The translations under genes were made by a program, and so were the position numbers. A stretch of DNA of 64,000 nt, from the NCBI GenBank assembly GCA_018241505.1, contig JAFEDS010000006.1, forward strand, positions 124,001 to 188,000. Direction: 5' to 3'. The notes beneath the pieces were generated by a model. It was not told the DNA's origin, ran no database searches, and worked only from the letters and a program-made list of their open reading frames with translations. Position 1 is the stretch's first letter. Each line of letters opens with the position of its first letter. This DNA comes from Pseudomonadota bacterium. GTDB lineage: Bacteria; Pseudomonadota; Gammaproteobacteria; Steroidobacterales; Steroidobacteraceae. Below, one piece after another: positions 26,297 through 35,169 of the stretch.

Positions 26297-27838
26297 TCAA
26301 CGTTGCTCGGCCGGTTTCGCATCGCCCTGCATGCGGCCCCAGATGTAGAAATCCGCATCGCTCGGCTCGACCAGGCTGTCGGTAGGTAACTTGATCTTGT
26401 CTTTCGGCAGGGGCTTGGCCAGGTGCGGGGTCACGAGAATGACCAGCTCCGTGTTGCCTTTCTGGTAGTTCTGGCTGCGGAACAGGGCACCGAGCACCGG
26501 CACGGACCCCAGTCCCGGAAACTTGTTGACGGACTGCCGCAGGTTTTCACTGAGCAGGCCGGCAAGGCCGATCGTCTGGCCATCGCCCAACTCAACCGTG
26601 CCGCTGGCGCTGCGTGTCGAGAGCGACGGGATCACGAAGGTCGAGTTCGCGTTGGCCACGCTGACACCGAGCACGTTGGTGTCCACCAGATCGCTCACAC
26701 TGACATTGAGCTTCAGATTGATGTGGCCGTTCGACAGCACGACGGGGATGAAGGTCAGGCCGACACCGAAGTCCTTGTAGTCAACGGTCACGTTTCCGTA
26801 GCTGGCGGCGACTGGAATGGGAAACTGGCCGCCGGAGAGGAATTTGGCCTCCTGACCCGTAAGTGTGGTCAGGGTCGGCTCGGCCAGTATCTTGGCCATG
26901 CCGGTGTTCTTCGCAGCATCCAGCGCGAGTTTGAACAAGAAGCTCTGGTTGAAGAAGCTCGCGAACAAGCCCTGGTCGACAATCGACAGGGGATTGGGCA
27001 TGAAGGTGTCCACCGGTGGGCCCCAACCGTTGCGGGTGGGATTGAAGGTGGGATACATCAGGTTCTGTGCATCCTTGAACGGGGGAAAGGTGGCTCCGCC
27101 GTTGACACCGCCCCAGTTCCAGTTGCCTCCCTGGCGGAAGGAGTTGAATTTCGCATCCAGGCTGCGCACCTCCGTGCGGGTGATCTCCGCAACCTTCACT
27201 TCCAGCATGACCTGCTGCACACCGCCCACACTGATGAGATTGATCACTTCGCCGACGGTCTTGTCCGGCCGCGGCGAGTTGTTCTGTTGTTTGAAGACCT
27301 CGGCGTTCACCGTCGACTGGATCTGTGCGCGGTAGGCCTCGGCGATGCGCACAGCGGCATTCATTTTTTCGATATCGTCGACGTGACCGGACAGCACAAT
27401 CGAACGCTGGGTGGAGCGCACTTCAATGGCCTCGCCGGGCAGGATCTCCGACAGCTTGCGCTTCAGATCCTCCAGATCGTGCTGCACCTCGACACCGATC
27501 GTCCCGATGAGATGGTTGTTACCATCCCAGAGTAGAACGTTCGTAGTGCCGATGTCCTTACCCAGCACGTAGATCTGTGTGGGCGAAATGACCACGATGT
27601 CCGCGATGTCAGGGCTGCCAACGGACACCCGATGTGCGCCGCCGGGCACGCTGACGATGCGGGATTTGAACAAAGGCACGAACAGATCGACTGAGCCGCC
27701 GTCGGGCAGACGTGCGGTAGGGGCGGCAGATTGGGGCGGCTGAGCCACGGGTTCCGCCGTATCGGCGGCCTGGAGCACACCGGTTGCGGACAGAAGCGCG
27801 GCGGCGAGACTGACTATCAGTTTATTGTTGTTATTCAT
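26297..27838 (-). CDS. rcpA: Tad pilus outer-membrane secretin (RcpA/CpaC)
   Basis: A 513-residue secretin with signal peptide (IVSLAAALLSATGVLQA). The N-terminal pilus domain is about 50-130 (SRIVSVPGGAHRVSVGSPDI); a BON-like segment follows (RSIVLSGHVDDIEKM). The C-terminal secretin domain contains LKLNVSVSDLVDTN, SASGTVELGDGQTIGLAGLL and VPVLGALFRSQNYQKGNTEL. It forms the outer-membrane ring for the Flp pilus. It lies 19 bp after the cpaB-like gene. Confidence 0.94.
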   Translation of the reverse strand: MNNNNKLIVSLAAALLSATGVLQAADTAEPVAQPPQSAAPTARLPDGGSVDLFVPLFKSRIVSVPGGAHRVSVGSPDIADIVVISPTQIYVLGKDIGTTNVLLWDGNNHLIGTIGVEVQHDLEDLKRKLSEILPGEAIEVRSTQRSIVLSGHVDDIEKMNAAVRIAEAYRAQIQSTVNAEVFKQQNNSPRPDKTVGEVINLISVGGVQQVMLEVKVAEITRTEVRSLDAKFNSFRQGGNWNWGGVNGGATFPPFKDAQNLMYPTFNPTRNGWGPPVDTFMPNPLSIVDQGLFASFFNQSFLFKLALDAAKNTGMAKILAEPTLTTLTGQEAKFLSGGQFPIPVAASYGNVTVDYKDFGVGLTFIPVVLSNGHINLKLNVSVSDLVDTNVLGVSVANANSTFVIPSLSTRSASGTVELGDGQTIGLAGLLSENLRQSVNKFPGLGSVPVLGALFRSQNYQKGNTELVILVTPHLAKPLPKDKIKLPTDSLVEPSDADFYIWGRMQGDAKPAEQR

Positions 27839-27857
27839 AATCTGATGTTCGGTTGAG

Positions 27858-28667
27858 TTAGTGAGGCTGTCCGGAGAGCGCTATTGCGGTGCCTGTACGC
27901 ATCAACTGCGTACCCCGCAGCACCATTACTTCGGGGGCGACGACTTTGACGGGCGTTGGCGCCTTGACAGCAGCCGCTTTGGGCGGCTCAGGTCGCGGTG
28001 TACGCGCATCCGATTCATCGAGCGGGTTGCGCAGGGTGAGCTGAATGGCGCCCGCGGTCTTTCCTTTGAGGAGGATTTCGGCATCGGCCGGCGTTACTTC
28101 GAGAGTGACAGCATGGACAACTACCGGTTGCTTGTTGTCAGAGGCGGCTGTCTGATCGACCGCGAGTACTTTCACATTGCTGAGGATGGTCGAAGCACGT
28201 ACCTGTGTGCCCAGCCCGTCCTTCTCGGTGGCAATGACGTCGACACGGTTACCCGGCAGCAGAAAGCCCGCGACACCGACTACATCGTCTACGCGTACGG
28301 TAACGGCGCGCATCGTCTTGTCGACTACCGACGCCAGTGAGCTTCCGCCTGCGGAGTCCGCCAGGCGTGGCGCCAACACAATCTCGCCGGAGATGAGAGA
28401 GCTGCTGGCGACTTTGCCGATCACATCGGAGGCGCTGTGGAACGAGCCTTTCGGGGCTTGCCCGGGCAACATCGAGATGGCACTCAAGTGCCGTTCCTCA
28501 ATCTTGGTGCCGAGCGGAATGTCGATGGCCGCCACGACAACCTGCTCCTGGGCAGGGGCCGGCGCGGCAACCACCCGAGCCGCCAGCCATTGGTTCGCTA
28601 CCCAGGCAGCGAGCGCTGCCAGCAGCAGCGAGAACATCAGAAGCAACGGGCCCCTACGGCGCACCAT
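27858..28667 (-). CDS. rcpC: Tad pilus assembly protein RcpC/CpaB
   Basis: A 269-residue protein with one N-terminal helix (LLLMFSLLLAALAAWVANQW) and a SAF domain (about 43-110; VVVAAIDIPLGTKIEERHL, GKVASSSLISGEIVL). A CpaB C-terminal domain follows (VTVRVDDVVGVAGFLLPG, VDVIATEKDG, VTLEVTPADAEIL). CpaB/RcpC binds in the periplasm next to the secretin. It begins three bases after the prepilin peptidase gene. Confidence 0.93.
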   Translation of the reverse strand: MVRRRGPLLLMFSLLLAALAAWVANQWLAARVVAAPAPAQEQVVVAAIDIPLGTKIEERHLSAISMLPGQAPKGSFHSASDVIGKVASSSLISGEIVLAPRLADSAGGSSLASVVDKTMRAVTVRVDDVVGVAGFLLPGNRVDVIATEKDGLGTQVRASTILSNVKVLAVDQTAASDNKQPVVVHAVTLEVTPADAEILLKGKTAGAIQLTLRNPLDESDARTPRPEPPKAAAVKAPTPVKVVAPEVMVLRGTQLMRTGTAIALSGQPH

Positions 28668-28670
28668 GGT

Positions 28671-29195
28671 TCACCTCGATTGCAAAAAGTAGTTTTGCGC
28701 TGCTGCCGCCAAAACACCGGTGGCGATTGCGAGCGCATAAGGGAATCGCTCACGGCGGAGCTGTTGAGCCCGGTCGCAAGCGGATTGAATTCGGATGGGC
28801 CACGGGTTACCCGCGGCAGCAAGAGCGGCGTTGGTCGCGCCCCAGAGCACGTATCCACACGCAAGAATGCCACCGGCCATCAATGAATAGACACCAGCCA
28901 ACGCGATCCAGTAAGGACCCAACACAGCACCGGCTGCCGCCAACAGCTTCACGTCACCCGCTCCAGTTGCCCGTAGCGCGTAAAGCGGAAGCAACACGGC
29001 GAGACCGACCGGCACGCCCAGTGCGGCGGTGCCGAGCGCGCTCCATCCACCCGACGTGAAATGGAGCGCGAGGCCGAGACACAACAATGAGCCCGTCAGG
29101 CGGTTGGGAATGCGATGAAACAACAGGTCCTCACGCACAGCCCATGCGCTTGCACCGACCAAGATGGCGAAGAGCTGTGGCGTGAGGTCCTGCAT
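28671..29195 (-). CDS. tadV: Flp prepilin peptidase (TadV/CpaA)
   Basis: A 174-residue membrane aspartyl peptidase of the A24 family. The first catalytic aspartate lies in REDLLFHRIPN, the second in the GxGD motif ATGAGDVKLL. It cleaves the leader of the Flp pilin and the TadE/F pseudopilins and has no N-methylase domain, as usual for TadV. ATG at 29195, 13 bp after the flp stop, gives the family-typical start; upstream codons are Pro/Arg-rich and overlap flp. Confidence 0.92.
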   Translation of the reverse strand: MQDLTPQLFAILVGASAWAVREDLLFHRIPNRLTGSLLCLGLALHFTSGGWSALGTAALGVPVGLAVLLPLYALRATGAGDVKLLAAAGAVLGPYWIALAGVYSLMAGGILACGYVLWGATNAALAAAGNPWPIRIQSACDRAQQLRRERFPYALAIATGVLAAAAQNYFLQSR

Positions 29196-29208
29196 GGGAG
29201 GCGACCGA

Positions 29209-29388
29209 TTACGGCGCGGCGGGGCCGGTGATCGCAGCGGTAATGGCGCCGATCTTGGCGATGACGGCATTGCCAAGGTCGGTGAATGCGGTCACCGCAG
29301 CGGCTGAGATGAGCGCCCCGGCAACGGCGTACTCCACCATCGTCAACCCCTCTTCGTCGCGCAGAAACGCGAGTATTTCTTTACGCAT
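29209..29388 (-). CDS. flp: Flp-type pilin
   Basis: A 59-residue major pilin precursor. The leader RKEILAFLRDEEG is followed by the Flp motif LTMVEYAVAGALISAAAV; cleavage by TadV after the glycine would leave a mature pilin of about 45 residues. The glutamate-tyrosine pair (EY) is the Flp hallmark. AAGGA lies nine bases before ATG 29388. It is the first gene of the Tad operon, followed by tadV after 13 bp. Confidence 0.95.
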   Translation of the reverse strand: MRKEILAFLRDEEGLTMVEYAVAGALISAAAVTAFTDLGNAVIAKIGAITAAITGPAAP

Positions 29389-29729
29389 GAATCTTCATCC
29401 TTCTTTATGTTGTTAGATGCCACTCACGACTCACCGTGGAGGTGAGACCGCCGCGTGTGCATGGAACCCGGCAGTGAGGGAAAGTGTGTAGGGAGCACGG
29501 GCACGACTGCTGTCCCCGAGTTGCGCTCGGCCGGTACTTTCTTGCTGCGGTTAATACGTACACGGAGTTGACGTAACGCGCGTCACCTTCAGATTGCTTA
29601 GCGCATCTCGAGATAGTCGATGCGCAATGTGAGCGCCGTCTCATCTCCCAACTCACGCGTCTCTTACGCTGTTGTCCACTACGCGGCTAAGCACGGAAGC
29701 GCCAACAACCGGCCGCTTTCGGGGGTTAG
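29389..29729. promoter_or_regulatory. 341-bp divergent region between flp and the receiver-AraC gene
   Basis: No gene is visible. It should hold the promoters of the Tad operon (minus) and of the regulator (plus). At 29601-29625 there is an inverted repeat with arms GCGCATC and GATGCGC around an 11-bp centre, a plausible regulator site. TTGACG near 29572 could be a -35 element, but I see no convincing -10 at proper spacing. Confidence 0.45.
29601..29625. repeat. Inverted repeat in the flp/regulator intergenic region
   Basis: Arms GCGCATC (29601-29607) and GATGCGC (29619-29625) are perfect over 7 bp with an 11-bp spacer. It lies 105 bp before the regulator ATG and about 213 bp before the flp ATG. 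It could be an operator for the adjacent AraC-type regulator; no second copy was noticed. Confidence 0.4.
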
Positions 29730-30545
29730 ATGCAACGACCGCGTTTATTGTGGGTACGAACAGCGGACTTCGCCGCTACCGATATTCCACGTGGTATTGC
29801 TGAGGACTACTTCGAAGTAGAGGTCTGCAGCGGCGCTCACGCCGGTGCTGTTGTGCAGCAATTTTCACCCCAAGTGGTCTGCTTCGATTTCGAGCAGACC
29901 AATGGCAAGCAATTGCGCGCCATGCGCGACTTCAAGCGCGAGCATCCCTCCATGCCCGTGCTGATGTTGACTGCCCAACACTCAGAGTCCCTCGCCGTTT
30001 GGGCGTTCCGGGTCCGGGTGTGGAACTTCCTGGTGAAGCCGGTACGCACGAGTGAGCTACGAGCCAATTTTGACGTACTCGCGCGAATGGTCGCCGACAG
30101 GCAGGGTCCGGCGCGAGCGCCCCGTTGCGTCGGCACATTGATACCGGATGATGTGGCCGACACTTCGGTGCTCACGGCGCCGCTGGCTCCAGCGCTACGA
30201 GAAGTAGAACAGCACTACGCCAGCAAACTCCGGCAATCGGCAGTTGCCTGCGCGTGCGGCATGACGGTCTGCTCCTTCAGCAGGGCGTTCAAGGCTGAGT
30301 TTGGTTTAACCTTTCGGCAATACCTGCTGCGCTACCGGATCGGGCGTGCCTGCGAGCTCCTGAAGCAAGGAATTCACAGCGCGACCGACGCCGGAATGGC
30401 CGTCGGATTCGAGGACGCATCCCACTTCTCTCGCGCTTTCCGGCGTGTCCTGGGCGTCTCACCCTCCAAGTTTTTGAGGGGCGAGTCTCTCTCAGAGACC
30501 ACTGCTACCCGCTGGACCATACTGCCCGCCGCAGCGTTGATCTAA
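29730..30545 (+). CDS. Receiver-domain AraC-family regulator, candidate Tad regulator
   Basis: A 271-residue protein. The N-terminal about 120 residues look like a receiver: D53 (VVCFDFEQ), T81 (MLTAQ) and K103 (FLVKPV) sit at the phosphorylation positions, although the usual N-terminal acidic pair is not evident. The C-terminal about 100 residues form two helix-turn-helices of the AraC type (LRQSAVACACGMTVCSFSRAF and DAGMAVGFEDASHFSRAFRR, with GVSPSKF). It faces the flp operon across 341 bp, which makes control of the Tad pilus the simplest hypothesis. No kinase is adjacent. Confidence 0.85.
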   Translation: MQRPRLLWVRTADFAATDIPRGIAEDYFEVEVCSGAHAGAVVQQFSPQVVCFDFEQTNGKQLRAMRDFKREHPSMPVLMLTAQHSESLAVWAFRVRVWNFLVKPVRTSELRANFDVLARMVADRQGPARAPRCVGTLIPDDVADTSVLTAPLAPALREVEQHYASKLRQSAVACACGMTVCSFSRAFKAEFGLTFRQYLLRYRIGRACELLKQGIHSATDAGMAVGFEDASHFSRAFRRVLGVSPSKFLRGESLSETTATRWTILPAAALI

Positions 30546-32873
30546 CTAGCGATTCTCGTATCGACTGTAGTCCAGCACACCATGGCTGATCGGCTCGGCG
30601 TTCTGGTAGTCCGCCAGCACCTGGTCGCTCAACTTCCAGAAACGTTCGTCCGTGCGCCTGATGCCGTAGCGATCCAGCAACGCTGCGTAGTCCGCTTCGC
30701 TGCGAATCTGTTCAATCCGCGTCACCAGCTCGGGAATGTCGGACTCGTTCAGCTCCAGAAAAGCATTGGGATAAGCGGCTGAGACACCGTTGACTATTGT
30801 CAGTGTGTCTTCGGCGGGCAGGCGGTTGCCTGCCGCGTTCAGCAGGGACGAGATGTTCGAATAGGCGCTGTTACTCAACAGCGTGAGCAGACCGTGCCCG
30901 TTGACCTTCATGATGACGGCCTGGGGCAGGATCGACGCCGCCACGCCCCGTACCTGGTCGAGCCGCGCAAGGGACGCGATGCTCTGGGCCGTCAGGCCGG
31001 ACTTTTGCAGCTCATAGCGATGGTTCAGTACTTTCGCCAGGCGCAACTCGAGGGCGCGGAAGAGCTCTGCCTTGGGTCGATCGGTCTTGAAATCCATGGG
31101 GGGCGCCAGTACCCCGTGCTGGTAGTAGGAATCCAGGTAGGCCTGCACGCTTCGGTCGGCACCGCGATACCAGTTGCGAACTTCGGCGATGCGCGCATCC
31201 TGCGGCAGGAAACCGAGGAAATTCATTTCCGACTCCATGCGCAGAAAATCCATGTACATGCGTGTCATGAGCTGATGCGACGCCGTGCCATAGACATCGA
31301 AGCCGGCCACCAGCAGATAGTGAATGCGCTCGAGGATGGGGTAGTCAATCAACCAGGCGGTCTGCGGTGGAGTCCCCACCAAACCCTGCACAACCGTAGC
31401 GCTGTCATTGTGCCGAAAGACGGTAAGCGCCGCGTTGGCGTTGGTGCCCTCTCCGTCCCAGAACAAGCTCAACCCGCCCTTGTCGAGCGCGGCCGCGTTG
31501 GCGCGAATGAAATCGCCCTTGGCCTGCAGGTATTTGCTTTGCGCACGGGCGTAACTGCGCCATTTGGTCGCCGACCAGATGCCACTGCCTGCTGCCGCGG
31601 GCAATTCGAGCTGCTCGTCCTCTTTCGCGAGGAACTGCGCGAATTGTTGGCCGACGGCAGATTGGGGCGACGTGAAGAACACCCAGAATCGATCCTGGAT
31701 GACACTGAGGGCCACACTGCCACGGCAGACGGGACCCTTGATGAAGTTCATGATGGTGAACTGCGCTTCATCGAGCAGGAAGCTATGGCGCGATGCGTAG
31801 GGGATGCGCTCGAATGTCACGAACGGGTTGGATGCCGTCCTGGGGTCGTAGCCCGGTAGCCGATCGACTTTGTAGTCTGCGTCAATGAACCATTTGCGCC
31901 ATCGGTCGCGGCGCGCCGCAGTGAGTTGATAGGGCATGTGGGTTTTGGCCACAACGGAGGCCGGATCGCGCCACAGGCGGTAATACACACGCGAGACACC
32001 GGGGTCGTCATACGGGCGACGAGTCGTGATCAGGTCCAGCGGCACGCCGGGTGGCGTGCGTGAGCGAACGACTTTGAAGAACACTGTGTTGGCACCACGG
32101 TCCTCCAGATAGAGGTGCGCCAGAAAAAGATGCTCGTAAACGTAGCGCGCCGCGAGCTGATGTTTGAGGCTGTCGCCGTTGAAGAGCGACTCCCAATATT
32201 CCACTTCCTTCGCAAGCGTGGGACTGAGGGGCGCAGGCTCGGTGGCCCGCCCGTCGGCTGCCAACCACTCCGTGACCTTGTGATATTCCGAGTCAGTGAG
32301 CGGCGGCAGACCGAAAGGCATACCCCACTGCGGATACCGGCTGGCAAAGGTGTTGAATTCGTCCACACGTGGGCATTGCTGGGCGCGATTCAGCGAAAAA
32401 TCGAAGGTCTTTGGCAACAGCTTGCCCGCGGGGAGTGGGTTCTCTCGCTTTAGATCGAGCATTCTCGCCAGCACTCCCGCCCGCCTGTCGGCCTCCGATG
32501 CGTTGAGCTGGTCAGGCAGAACCGGGCTGAAGCCGTGCGCGCGCCACTGCGCAGTGGTCTGGGCGTCTTCAAACAAACGGGATGGTGCCGCCGGCACGAG
32601 CCTGTCAGTGCTGTACACGCGCTCCTTGCTGGCGCCTCGTGTCAAGCCCTCGTGGGAATCCAGTTTCAACTGGCAGGGAGCATCGTAGCAGCCATGGCAC
32701 ACGAGGCAGCGACGCTCCAGCAACGGCCGGATGTCGTGTTGATAATCCGGGGCAGGTGCAGCCGGACCGATGGCGTTTCCACCGATGGCGTTCGCGACGC
32801 AGCCGGCGAGGAAAATGCCGCGCAGCATTTGAATGAGTATGGCTTTCACTGAGAGTCTCGCTGGGGCTTTCAC
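30546..32873 (-). CDS. cti: Fatty acid cis/trans isomerase
   Basis: Cti converts cis to trans unsaturated fatty acids in membrane phospholipids, a rapid response to solvents and heat known in Pseudomonas and Vibrio. The 775-residue length fits. An N-terminal hydrophobic leader is followed by the heme c motif CLVCH at residues 56-60, then FDFSLNRAQQCPRVDEF and WGMPFGLPPLT. It is predicted to be periplasmic. It stands alone on its strand; the double SPOR-like gene diverges 195 bp away. Confidence 0.93.
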   Translation of the reverse strand: MKAPARLSVKAILIQMLRGIFLAGCVANAIGGNAIGPAAPAPDYQHDIRPLLERRCLVCHGCYDAPCQLKLDSHEGLTRGASKERVYSTDRLVPAAPSRLFEDAQTTAQWRAHGFSPVLPDQLNASEADRRAGVLARMLDLKRENPLPAGKLLPKTFDFSLNRAQQCPRVDEFNTFASRYPQWGMPFGLPPLTDSEYHKVTEWLAADGRATEPAPLSPTLAKEVEYWESLFNGDSLKHQLAARYVYEHLFLAHLYLEDRGANTVFFKVVRSRTPPGVPLDLITTRRPYDDPGVSRVYYRLWRDPASVVAKTHMPYQLTAARRDRWRKWFIDADYKVDRLPGYDPRTASNPFVTFERIPYASRHSFLLDEAQFTIMNFIKGPVCRGSVALSVIQDRFWVFFTSPQSAVGQQFAQFLAKEDEQLELPAAAGSGIWSATKWRSYARAQSKYLQAKGDFIRANAAALDKGGLSLFWDGEGTNANAALTVFRHNDSATVVQGLVGTPPQTAWLIDYPILERIHYLLVAGFDVYGTASHQLMTRMYMDFLRMESEMNFLGFLPQDARIAEVRNWYRGADRSVQAYLDSYYQHGVLAPPMDFKTDRPKAELFRALELRLAKVLNHRYELQKSGLTAQSIASLARLDQVRGVAASILPQAVIMKVNGHGLLTLLSNSAYSNISSLLNAAGNRLPAEDTLTIVNGVSAAYPNAFLELNESDIPELVTRIEQIRSEADYAALLDRYGIRRTDERFWKLSDQVLADYQNAEPISHGVLDYSRYENR

Positions 32874-33068
32874 TAAGGTTTTCCCTGATGAGCGCGCACT
32901 GGCTGAATCGTCGCGGCGTTACATAACACATCCGGCTCGTCGCAGGTGGGACCTTGCGATCCACTTCCGTTTTTTTCTGCGGGCCAGTACACATTCCACT
33001 TCATTGACTGCAAGTGCCACCGATCTTCAGACTTGCCCGCATTGCGGACGTTGGTTGCGGGGAATCTG

Positions 33069-34019
33069 ATGACGCCAACTTATATGCTGACGCTGTGTCG
33101 CCTGGCCTCACCGGTTACCATAAAACCTCCCGATGCTCCGCAACTGAAGAAGTTCAAATTCTTCACCAGCCGCTTCCGCCACTCCGACGGGGGCGATCGA
33201 TTCCACCTCCACATGGGCTATTTCACCACGGTCACCGAGGCGCAGAGTTGGGCGCAACTCGTTCGACGCGGCGCCTATCCACAGGCCGTCGCGACACGCG
33301 TACCTCCGACGTTGTTGACGCGACCGGATTCCGGCGTCCCCACCTTGCAAGCTGTCGACCCGACAGCACTCTCCGATACACAGATATTGGATATTCTGGA
33401 CAAGCGCCGTGTTTCTCCGCTCGAGCTCAACGCGCCCGACACTAACAGCGCCGAAATTGCGCTGCTGCGCCCTGAAGACACCCAAGTTCGGAGAGTCCTG
33501 AGAGCTGCGGTTGCCGGCGATGCGCCCGTCTCCTTTGCCGTGCAGTTGATGTGGTCGGTGCAGCCCATTGATCCCAACACGGTGCCGCTGGTGTCGATAT
33601 TTCGAGCGCACACCTTGTATTGCGCTGAGAACTGCCGCGAGGGTCGAACCTGGTACAGCATCCGGCTGGGCTTTTTCAAAGACGCCATCTCCGCCAAGCA
33701 GGTGGCCTCCTATGTACGCTCGAGCTTTGCTTCGGTCGCCGTGGTGCCGGTAACCGAAGATGAGCGCGCCCGCTCCGCCCGGAGCCGCATCGAGACCGCC
33801 TCTTTGACAGATACCTTCAATCAACTAGCTCCGTCACCGCCCGCCGCTCCTGCGAATCCCAAGCCCGCTTCCAAACCGAGCGGCAAGAAGGATTCACTGG
33901 AACAGACGCTCGAGCTGCTGGCCTCGAGTGAGGTGTGGGAAAACAATGATGACTCTCTGAGCGAGACCGGCGTTCGCCATCTGACCATCCAGGTACAAAA
34001 GCGCTCGTCCGGCCGCTGA
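33069..34019 (+). CDS. Protein with two SPOR-like repeats
   Basis: A 316-residue protein. Two repeat units are visible: residues about 5-78 (ending FHLHMGYFTTVTEAQSWAQL) and about 155-230 (WYSIRLGFFKDAISAKQVAS), each with the Ile/Leu-x-Leu-Gly-x-Phe core and the following helix of SPOR domains, which bind denuded septal peptidoglycan. No signal peptide is evident from ATG 33069, which has GGGGAA before it; the frame upstream of it is not credible. A Pro/Ala/Lys linker and a conserved-looking tail (LASSEVWENNDDSL) follow. It converges with the next gene, one base apart. Confidence 0.6.
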   Translation: MTPTYMLTLCRLASPVTIKPPDAPQLKKFKFFTSRFRHSDGGDRFHLHMGYFTTVTEAQSWAQLVRRGAYPQAVATRVPPTLLTRPDSGVPTLQAVDPTALSDTQILDILDKRRVSPLELNAPDTNSAEIALLRPEDTQVRRVLRAAVAGDAPVSFAVQLMWSVQPIDPNTVPLVSIFRAHTLYCAENCREGRTWYSIRLGFFKDAISAKQVASYVRSSFASVAVVPVTEDERARSARSRIETASLTDTFNQLAPSPPAAPANPKPASKPSGKKDSLEQTLELLASSEVWENNDDSLSETGVRHLTIQVQKRSSGR

Positions 34020-34020
34020 A

Positions 34021-34506
34021 TCAGGGGGCCGCCTTCATGTTGAGCCCCTGGTCGAAGCCTTCGAGTGCCACATACAGCTCGGAGCGAATGAGCCAGTGAT
34101 CGGCTCGCTTGACCCACTGGGCTGAATAACGCCCCTGCAGGACGGTGGGGCCCTGGGCGCTGCCCCGATGACCTTTCCAGATGCCGGTTTCATATGCAAG
34201 TGGCCACACGGAGCTGGCATCGATGCTGACGGGAATGCGCTCATAGACAATGACGTCCTTTGAAGTCGGATCGTCCCCTTCAAACAGTTTGCGGTAGGCG
34301 GCCTTCCCCGCCAACTGCAGGCCCAGCCCCCTGCAGATCGTCACATCATCAGTCCAGTAGGAAGCAATGGCATCGACATCGTGCCGCACAATGGCGGCAT
34401 TCTGTTGCAGCCGGGCGTGTTTGATCAGAGCCCGGTCGGACGTTGAAGTGGCTGGGGCCGCCGTAGCTGTCGCGGCGAACAGCAAAGCTGCCAGGATTAT
34501 TTTCAT
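34021..34506 (-). CDS. Exported NTF2-like (DUF4440-type) protein
   Basis: A 161-residue protein with a signal peptide (IILAALLFAATATAAPA) and a SnoaL/NTF2-like fold: an N-terminal helix (NAAIVRHDVDAIASYWTDDV), a GLQLAGKAAYRKLFEG segment and beta strands ending in HWLIRSELYVAL. Such proteins bind small molecules or act as simple enzymes; the substrate cannot be deduced. ATG 34506 begins the signal peptide. It diverges from the CMD-like gene across 111 bp. Confidence 0.75.
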   Translation of the reverse strand: MKIILAALLFAATATAAPATSTSDRALIKHARLQQNAAIVRHDVDAIASYWTDDVTICRGLGLQLAGKAAYRKLFEGDDPTSKDVIVYERIPVSIDASSVWPLAYETGIWKGHRGSAQGPTVLQGRYSAQWVKRADHWLIRSELYVALEGFDQGLNMKAAP

Positions 34507-34617
34507 GATCGAGTCTCCCCCTCGCATTGGCGCGAGAGCGAATTATTACATCTCGTGTAATTGCCCGCCCGCCGGCCCTCGACAATGATTTCGCCTCACT
34601 TCCCATGAGGCCGAACC

Positions 34618-35169
34618 ATGAATTCCTTCCCTGTCCATACCCTCGAGTCCGCGCCCGCACCATCCAGGCCCTCACTGGAGATCCTGACGGGGGTCTTCGG
34701 GACCCTTCCTAACATTGCGGGCGCCATGTCAACGTCGCCGGTGCTGATCAGCGCCTTGGTAGCGCTGTTCCAGAAGGTTCACGGTGGCAGTTTCTGCGAA
34801 GAGCAGATCCAGGTGCTTCTGCTGACCAACGCGGTTACGAACGCCTGCCCCTGGGCGGTCGCCTTCCACACGGCTCTGGCCCTCGAGGAGGGCGTTGATC
34901 CGGCCGACGTCGAAGCGATCCGCCAGGGCCGCACCCCGCGCAAGGCCGGAAATTCGGCGCTGTCGATACTGGCCCGGACCCTGATCGAGAAGCGCGGGCT
35001 CCTCGATGAGCCTGACAAGGTGCACTTCCTCGAGGCCGGATTCACCCGCGCCCACCTGCTCGAGGTCATTGCCGTTGTCGCTGCTTCGACAATCACCAAC
35101 TACACAGGCAATGTAGCGCAGCCGCCTGTGGAGGCGGCGTTCAAAGCCCATGCCTGGAGTGCACCGTGA
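34618..35169 (+). CDS. Carboxymuconolactone decarboxylase/AhpD-like protein lacking one cysteine
   Basis: A 183-residue AhpD/CMD-fold protein. The redox motif of AhpD-like members (E, then CxxC, three residues, H) appears here as NACPWAVAFH: C77 and H84 remain, while the second cysteine position is A80. Peroxidase-type disulfide chemistry is therefore doubtful and a lyase, binding or sensory role is possible. Its stop overlaps the GTG start of the XRE regulator by four bases, so the two act together. Confidence 0.8.
   Translation: MNSFPVHTLESAPAPSRPSLEILTGVFGTLPNIAGAMSTSPVLISALVALFQKVHGGSFCEEQIQVLLLTNAVTNACPWAVAFHTALALEEGVDPADVEAIRQGRTPRKAGNSALSILARTLIEKRGLLDEPDKVHFLEAGFTRAHLLEVIAVVAASTITNYTGNVAQPPVEAAFKAHAWSAP

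Noticed and set aside
30894-31859. 321-codon plus-strand open frame inside cti
   Set aside because: Antisense to Cti, whose sequence and heme motif are convincing.
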